Positions 59,414 to 64,000 of a stretch of 64,000 nucleotides of DNA are shown here, piece by piece. Numbering within the stretch: position 1 is the first letter of the stretch; each line of letters begins with the position of its first letter. The stretch covers positions 496,001 through 560,000 of the forward strand of contig NZ_JANIBO010000002.1 of NCBI RefSeq assembly GCF_024506395.1. Reading direction: 5' to 3'. Made by a program: the position numbers and the translations under genes. The stretch comes from Cetobacterium sp. NK01 (lineage in GTDB: Bacteria; Fusobacteriota; Fusobacteriia; Fusobacteriales; Fusobacteriaceae). Below the pieces are notes generated by a model. The model searched no databases. It worked only from the letters and a program-made list of their open reading frames with translations, and had not been told where the DNA came from.

Positions 59414-59865
59414 GTACTATAATAGTCCAAGTTATAGCATCAATTGTTGCAACATATGGATTTGGAATAATATTTAATGTTCGAGGGAAGAAAAATTTAT
59501 ATGGTAGTTTTGGAGCAGGAATTGGTTGGTTGGTATATAGCTTGTTGAGTGCAAGAGGATTTACATATTTTATTTCATACACAGCGGCATCATCTACAAT
59601 AACTATTTATTCAGAAATTTTATCGAGAAGATTAAAAGTACCCACTGTTTCATTTTTATACCCAAGTATGATCCCCTTAGTTCCAGGAGGTGGAATCTAT
59701 TATACTATGTATTACATAGTTCAGGATAATATTTCAGGAGCTGTAGGCAAGGGAATTGAAACTTTTATTATTTCAGGGTCAATAGCCATTGGAATTCTTA
59801 CAGTTTCAACGTTCTCTCAAATTTATTATTATATAGTAAAAAAGAAAGCAAACGAAAATTTATAA
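59410..59865 (+). CDS. ThrE-type exporter, C-terminal half (DUF3815)
   Basis: A 151-residue membrane protein with about four spans. VRGKKNLYGSFGAGIGWLVY and TVSFLYPSMIPLVPGGGIYYTMYYIVQDN match the small partner of split threonine/serine exporters. It starts at GTG (59410), overlapping the stop of the first half by four bases, so the two halves are made together. It is followed 13 bases later by the ClC gene. Confidence 0.85.
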   Translation: MSTIIVQVIASIVATYGFGIIFNVRGKKNLYGSFGAGIGWLVYSLLSARGFTYFISYTAASSTITIYSEILSRRLKVPTVSFLYPSMIPLVPGGGIYYTMYYIVQDNISGAVGKGIETFIISGSIAIGILTVSTFSQIYYYIVKKKANENL

Positions 59866-59878
59866 AAGGAGTTTTATT

Positions 59879-61390
59879 ATGGGAATTTTAAAAGTTTATA
59901 TACTAGCTATTTTAACGGGATTTGTGACTGGACTTGTAACCATACCCTATAGATGGCTAATAGAAAAATCGATTTATATAAGGGATTTTATTTTTAATTT
60001 AAATAATCCAATTTACTATTTAGTTTTAGGTTTTTTAGGGATATATATAATTGGTGTACTTATAAGTAAAATGGTTGAAGAGATGCCGGTAATAACAGGA
60101 AGTGGTATTCCTCAAGCAAGAGCACAAATATATGGAAGAATAAAAGTAAAAAATCCAATAAAAGGTATAGTTTTAAAATTCTTAGGAGGAGTTTCAGGTA
60201 TATCTGCTGGATTTTCCCTTGGAAGAGAAGGACCTTCAGTCCAAATGGGAGCTCTTATTGGAGAGACAGTGTCTCAAGTATTTAAAGTTGATAGAGTAGA
60301 GAGAAAATATTTGATAATGAGTGGAGCGGGAGCTGGGTTATCTTCAGCTTTTACAGCACCTCTTGCTTCTGCAATTTTTATAGCTGAAGAGTTACAGAAA
60401 TATTTTAATTCAAGATTAACAATTTTTTCGTTTTTAGGTTCAATAGTTTCAGGTTATATGGCCGCTAAATTTTTTGTAAAAAATGATTATTTAAATATAG
60501 CTATTAATTATCCAGAAAATTTAAATTATTTTGAATATTTTTATATATGTATAGCATTTGCAATTTTTATGAGTTTTGTAGGTAAAAGTTTTTCTTTTCT
60601 TTTGATTTATTTTCAAAAATTAAATGGAAAAATAAAAATTTCAAAATATATTAAAATATTTTTTTATACATTGATGGTTGTTATAATTGGAGTTTTCTAT
60701 AAGGATTTAACAGCTGGAGGAGAAAGTTTTTTAATAAGAGAGGGAATGGTTAATGACTTATCTATAGTAGCTTTAATATTTTTTATAATTTTAAAGTTAT
60801 TATTTACAACATTATCTTATTCTACAGGATTTCCTGGAGGTATTTTTTTACCTCTTTTGGTAATTGGAGGATTATCAGGAAAATTATTTGGATTAATACT
60901 TCTATATTTTAATATTATAGATGTTGGTAATTTAGGAGTTTTTATATTTTTAGGTATGGCTTCAGCTTTTGTTGTAGTTGTAAGATCTCCAGCTACAGGA
61001 ATTATATTGATATTGGAGATGACATGGGATTTCAGTCTTCTTCCAAGTATGGTTATTGTTGTTGGATTGGCGTATACAGTGAGTAATCTAATGGGAATTG
61101 AACCAATATATGATCTTTTATATAAACCTTTAATAGAAAAAGATGATAATGATGAAGTTGTAGAAATGGTTTTTGAAGTGGGAAGTGAATCTTATTTAAT
61201 CGGTGAACAGTTGAACCAGATAGATTTACCTGGAAATTTAAAAATAGGTTCAATAGAAAGAAAAGGAGAGTTGATTAAAATAGATGAAACAACTGAAGTA
61301 CAAAAAAATGACATAATAGGGATTCCTACCAAAAAAAGAGACATTGAAAAGTTTTATGATTCACTAAGATCCTTAGCACAGGAAAATTAG
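59879..61390 (+). CDS. ClC-family chloride/proton exchanger with TrkA-C domain
   Basis: A 503-residue ClC protein with the selectivity motifs GSGIP (about 74-78), GREGP (about 115-119, with the gating Glu) and GGIFLP (about 320). The proton-path Glu also appears present (IAEELQKYF). It should therefore be a 2 Cl-/H+ exchanger, not a channel. The last ~75 residues are a TrkA-C-like regulatory domain (SESYLIGEQLNQIDLPGNLKIGSIERKGE). Exchangers of this type support decarboxylase-based acid resistance by removing excess positive charge, which fits the GadB/GadC neighbours. Confidence 0.92.
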   Translation: MGILKVYILAILTGFVTGLVTIPYRWLIEKSIYIRDFIFNLNNPIYYLVLGFLGIYIIGVLISKMVEEMPVITGSGIPQARAQIYGRIKVKNPIKGIVLKFLGGVSGISAGFSLGREGPSVQMGALIGETVSQVFKVDRVERKYLIMSGAGAGLSSAFTAPLASAIFIAEELQKYFNSRLTIFSFLGSIVSGYMAAKFFVKNDYLNIAINYPENLNYFEYFYICIAFAIFMSFVGKSFSFLLIYFQKLNGKIKISKYIKIFFYTLMVVIIGVFYKDLTAGGESFLIREGMVNDLSIVALIFFIILKLLFTTLSYSTGFPGGIFLPLLVIGGLSGKLFGLILLYFNIIDVGNLGVFIFLGMASAFVVVVRSPATGIILILEMTWDFSLLPSMVIVVGLAYTVSNLMGIEPIYDLLYKPLIEKDDNDEVVEMVFEVGSESYLIGEQLNQIDLPGNLKIGSIERKGELIKIDETTEVQKNDIIGIPTKKRDIEKFYDSLRSLAQEN

Positions 61391-61494
61391 TAACAAGAGA
61401 TTAAAATAAAAAAGTTATAATTTTTCAGAAGGAAATGTTCTTCTAAAGATGAACAATAGGGTAACAATAAAAAAATTTATAGGAGGATTCAATT

Positions 61495-63114
61495 ATGGAT
61501 GCTAATACTAGTGCAACAAAAAAACAGTTGACATTATTTGGATTTTTCACAATAACAGCTTCAATGGTTATGGCTGTTTATGAATATCCAAGTTTTGCAA
61601 CATCTGGATTTTCTTTGTTATTCTTTTTACTTTTTGGTGGTTTGTTTTGGTTTATTCCAGTAGCTCTTTGCGCAGCTGAAATGGCAACAATTCCAGGATG
61701 GGAAACAGGAGGAGTTTTAACATGGGTTTCTAATTCCTTAGGTGAACGTTGGGGATTTGCGGCAGTATTCTATCAGTTTTTCCAAATAACTGTAGGATAT
61801 ATAACAATGTTATACTTTATAAATGGTTCAATCTCTTATGTTTTAGATTGGCCAGCTTTAAATGTAAATCCACATTTAAAATTAATATCAATATTAATTG
61901 TATTTTGGCTGCTAACATTCTCTCAATTGGGAGGAACAAAATACACAGCTAAAATAGCAAGAACTGGATTTATTTTTGGTATTGTTATACCAGCTATAGT
62001 ATTAATCGGATTGGCTTTAGCTTATATAATTGGTGGAAACCCAATACATATGGAAGTTAGTTGGGATGCGTTTTTCCCTGATTTTACAAAAGTTAACTCT
62101 TTAGTAATATTAGTTTCGTTTATTTTAAGTTATATGGGAGTTGAGGCATCAGCATCTCATGCTAATGAGATGGAAAATCCTAAGAAACAATATCCTTTTG
62201 CAATTTTTATTTTAGTTATAGTTGCAATTATGATAAGTTCAGCTGGAGGTTTATCAATAGCAACAGTTATTCCTTTAAATGAATTAAACTTAAGTTCTGG
62301 AGTAAACCAAACATTTGATATATTGGTAACACATTACGGTAGTAATTTACATTGGATAGTTAGAATAATAGCAGCGTTTATAGCTTTAGGTGTTTTAGGT
62401 GAGGTAAGTGCTTGGATAGTAGGACCTTCAAGAGCTATGTATGTAGCGGCACAAAGAGGAATTTTACCTCCAATATTTAAAAAAGTTAATAAACATGACG
62501 TTCCAGTTCCTTTAGTAATGTTCCAAGGTGTAGTTGTTACTATATGGGCAATTGTATTAACAATTGGTGGTGGAGGAAATAACATGTCCTTCATGACTGC
62601 TATGTCTTTAACAGTTGTTATCTATTTAATGACTTATTTCCTATTATTTATAGGTTATTTAACATTAGTTTTAAAAAGAAAACCTACAGATGCTCAAGCA
62701 GGATATCAAATTCCAGGTGGAGTTGTATTTAAATGTATCGTAGGAGCAATAGGATTTTTAACATCATTACTTGCATTTGTTATATCTTTCTTCCCTCCAG
62801 ATAATATACCTGGTGGAAATACAGGAGAGTATGAGACTATTCTAACAATAGGATTTATAGTTGTTTTAGTTCTTCCATTCATAATATATGAGTTTAGAGA
62901 TAAGAAGAATGCTGTAGCAATAGAGCCTACTAGAATAACAGTTGACAATGCTCCAGAGCACCACTTCTTTGGACATCCAAAAGCAAGAGGTGAGTTCCAT
63001 ATTACTCCGCATCCAGATGATGTTATGCAACAAGATGATGAACCAAAAAAAGTTGATGATGCAAAACAAGTAGAAAATAAAACAGATTCTAATGAAGAAA
63101 AAGAACAAAAGTAA
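61495..63114 (+). CDS. gadC: Glutamate:GABA antiporter
   Basis: A 539-residue APC-family antiporter with about twelve spans. Its N-terminus (LTLFGFFTITASMVMAVYEYPSFATSGFSLLFFLL) and VWWIVGPSRAMYVAAQRGILPP-like region (EVSAWIVGPSRAMYVAAQ) match GadC. The soluble C-terminal tail after about residue 470 includes DNAPEHHFFGHPKARGEFHITPHP, equivalent to the His-rich C-plug that closes the E. coli protein above pH 6.5, then a long acidic extension. The ribosome site is AGGAGG. It imports glutamate and exports GABA, and the glutaminase gene follows 25 bases later. Confidence 0.94.
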   Translation: MDANTSATKKQLTLFGFFTITASMVMAVYEYPSFATSGFSLLFFLLFGGLFWFIPVALCAAEMATIPGWETGGVLTWVSNSLGERWGFAAVFYQFFQITVGYITMLYFINGSISYVLDWPALNVNPHLKLISILIVFWLLTFSQLGGTKYTAKIARTGFIFGIVIPAIVLIGLALAYIIGGNPIHMEVSWDAFFPDFTKVNSLVILVSFILSYMGVEASASHANEMENPKKQYPFAIFILVIVAIMISSAGGLSIATVIPLNELNLSSGVNQTFDILVTHYGSNLHWIVRIIAAFIALGVLGEVSAWIVGPSRAMYVAAQRGILPPIFKKVNKHDVPVPLVMFQGVVVTIWAIVLTIGGGGNNMSFMTAMSLTVVIYLMTYFLLFIGYLTLVLKRKPTDAQAGYQIPGGVVFKCIVGAIGFLTSLLAFVISFFPPDNIPGGNTGEYETILTIGFIVVLVLPFIIYEFRDKKNAVAIEPTRITVDNAPEHHFFGHPKARGEFHITPHPDDVMQQDDEPKKVDDAKQVENKTDSNEEKEQK

Positions 63115-63139
63115 AGTTTTTTAAATTTGGAGGCAGGAA

Positions 63140-64000
63140 ATGACTCAAGATATATTAAATAAAATAGTAGAAAATAATAAAAAAGTGATATCTCAAGGTA
63201 CTGTAGCAACATATATTCCAGAACTGGCTAAGGTAGATAAAAATTACTTAGGTGTTGTTATTGCATTTCCAGATGGAACGATGTTGTCAGCAGGAGATAC
63301 AAAGATTAGATTTGCTATAGAAAGTATATCTAAAACAGTTGTTTTAACTCTTGCTTTATTGGATAATGGAGAGGAAGAGGTTTTTAAACATGTTCATAAG
63401 GAACCTTCAGGAGATGCCTTTAACTCAATAAAAAAAATAGAAACAGAACCTGATCACTTGCCAAGAAATCCATTTATTAATGCAGGAGCTATTATGACAG
63501 CTTCTTTAATAAAAGGTAGTACTCCAGAAGAGAAATTTAATAGAATTCTAAGCTTTATGAAAAAGATAAGTGAAGATGAAACTTTAGAATTAGCCACAGA
63601 TATCTATTTAAGTGAAAAAGAAACTGGAGATACAAATAGAGGGTTAGCTTATTATATGAAAGGACAGGGTGTTTTAAAAGGTAATGTAGAAGAGATTCTA
63701 GATGTTTACTTTAAACAGTGTTCAATATATGTAACAACAGAGAGTTTAGCTAAAATTGCAAGATTCTTTGCAAGTGGTGGAATTTTATCTACAGGAGAGA
63801 GAGTTATTCCCAAAAAATATGCACAGATAGTAAATGGGCTGATTGCAACATGTGGAATGTATGATCAAAGTGGTGAATACTTAGATAATATAGGAATTCC
63901 AGGAAAATCAGGAGTTGGCGGAGGGATAATCTCTCCAGTATCTAGCAAAAAAATAGGTATAGCAGTATTTGGTCCATCTTTAGATAAAGAGGGAAATAGT
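63140..64000 (+). CDS. glsA: Glutaminase (3' end beyond the window)
   Basis: The first 287 codons of a glutaminase that converts glutamine to glutamate and ammonia. It has IPELAKVDKNYLGVVIAFPDGTMLSAGDT, IESISKT with the serine-lysine catalytic pair (S-x-x-K), PRNPFINAGAIMTASLI, LATCGMYDQSGEYLDNIGIPGKSGVGGGI and AVFGPSLDKEGNS. About 15-20 residues are probably missing. GGAGG lies before the ATG at 63140. It forms an operon with gadC: the enzyme feeds glutamate to GadB, and its ammonia buffers the cytoplasm (the E. coli YbaS pattern). Confidence 0.95.
   Translation, partial: MTQDILNKIVENNKKVISQGTVATYIPELAKVDKNYLGVVIAFPDGTMLSAGDTKIRFAIESISKTVVLTLALLDNGEEEVFKHVHKEPSGDAFNSIKKIETEPDHLPRNPFINAGAIMTASLIKGSTPEEKFNRILSFMKKISEDETLELATDIYLSEKETGDTNRGLAYYMKGQGVLKGNVEEILDVYFKQCSIYVTTESLAKIARFFASGGILSTGERVIPKKYAQIVNGLIATCGMYDQSGEYLDNIGIPGKSGVGGGIISPVSSKKIGIAVFGPSLDKEGNS

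Overview
The window reads as chromosome of an AT-rich, anaerobic, two-membraned bacterium of the Fusobacteriales. The closest guess is Cetobacterium or a near relative. This rests on the very low GC content, almost exclusive use of AGA for arginine in the core genes, strong AGGAGG ribosome sites, a LamB-type outer-membrane porin with a periplasmic (non-lipoprotein) maltose-binding protein, and the gene mix. The genus is an inference, because no rRNA or tRNA gene was found in the window.

Layout. (1) 1-14,250 is accessory DNA. It starts with gene remnants. A pair of ~138-bp direct repeats (1071-1207 and 13449-13586) then brackets a defence/toxin island: a Fic protein with altered key residues, an unknown gene, an XRE / ImmA-IrrE / PIN-like trio, a 28-codon peptide gene, another unknown gene, and a five-gene type I restriction-modification operon (hsdM-fic-hsdS-DUF1016 nuclease-hsdR). 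The hsdS gene carries four 12-bp tandem repeats between its target-recognition halves. A chloramphenicol acetyltransferase gene abuts the second repeat. (2) 14,400-18,300 is a class Ia ribonucleotide reductase operon (glutaredoxin-nrdA-nrdB) behind two NrdR boxes 31 bp apart. (3) 18,300-28,700 is a maltodextrin regulon: malQ, a LamB porin, malEFG without malK, a TrmB-family regulator, a lipoprotein and glycogen/maltodextrin phosphorylase. A shared palindrome, TGTTGTA-N7-TACAACA, lies in front of both divergent transcripts. (4) 28,700-32,000 holds a phosphoesterase, a large ParB-like protein and an L,D-transpeptidase. (5) 32,100-37,500 has a NasA/NarB-type molybdoenzyme, a TDT-family anion transporter, and the cofactor genes mobAB (fused) and moeA. 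(6) 37,900-43,100 is a LacI-controlled PTS alpha-glucoside operon with a perfect GCAAACGTTTGC operator. (7) 43,100-47,900 is a second molybdoenzyme operon with a 16-cysteine ferredoxin subunit, an FAD reductase and a second TDT transporter. (8) 48,000-52,650 is rbsKDACB for ribose. (9) 52,800-64,000 combines glutamate decarboxylase, an APC transporter, agmatine deiminase plus N-carbamoylputrescine amidase, a split ThrE-type exporter, a ClC exchanger, GadC and a glutaminase that runs off the end.

How the parts fit. Regions 3 and 6 are two routes for alpha-glucan sugars (ABC uptake with phosphorolysis, and PTS uptake with hydrolysis). Regions 5 and 7 look like nitrate used as an electron sink, with the Mo-bisMGD cofactor genes close by. 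Region 9 is a coherent acid-stress and amine module: glutamine to glutamate to GABA, agmatine to putrescine, plus chloride/proton exchange. The most unusual part is the repeat-bracketed island, which combines two different Fic proteins, a toxin-like trio and a restriction system whose specificity could shift by repeat number. All functions are read from sequence motifs; no database search was possible.
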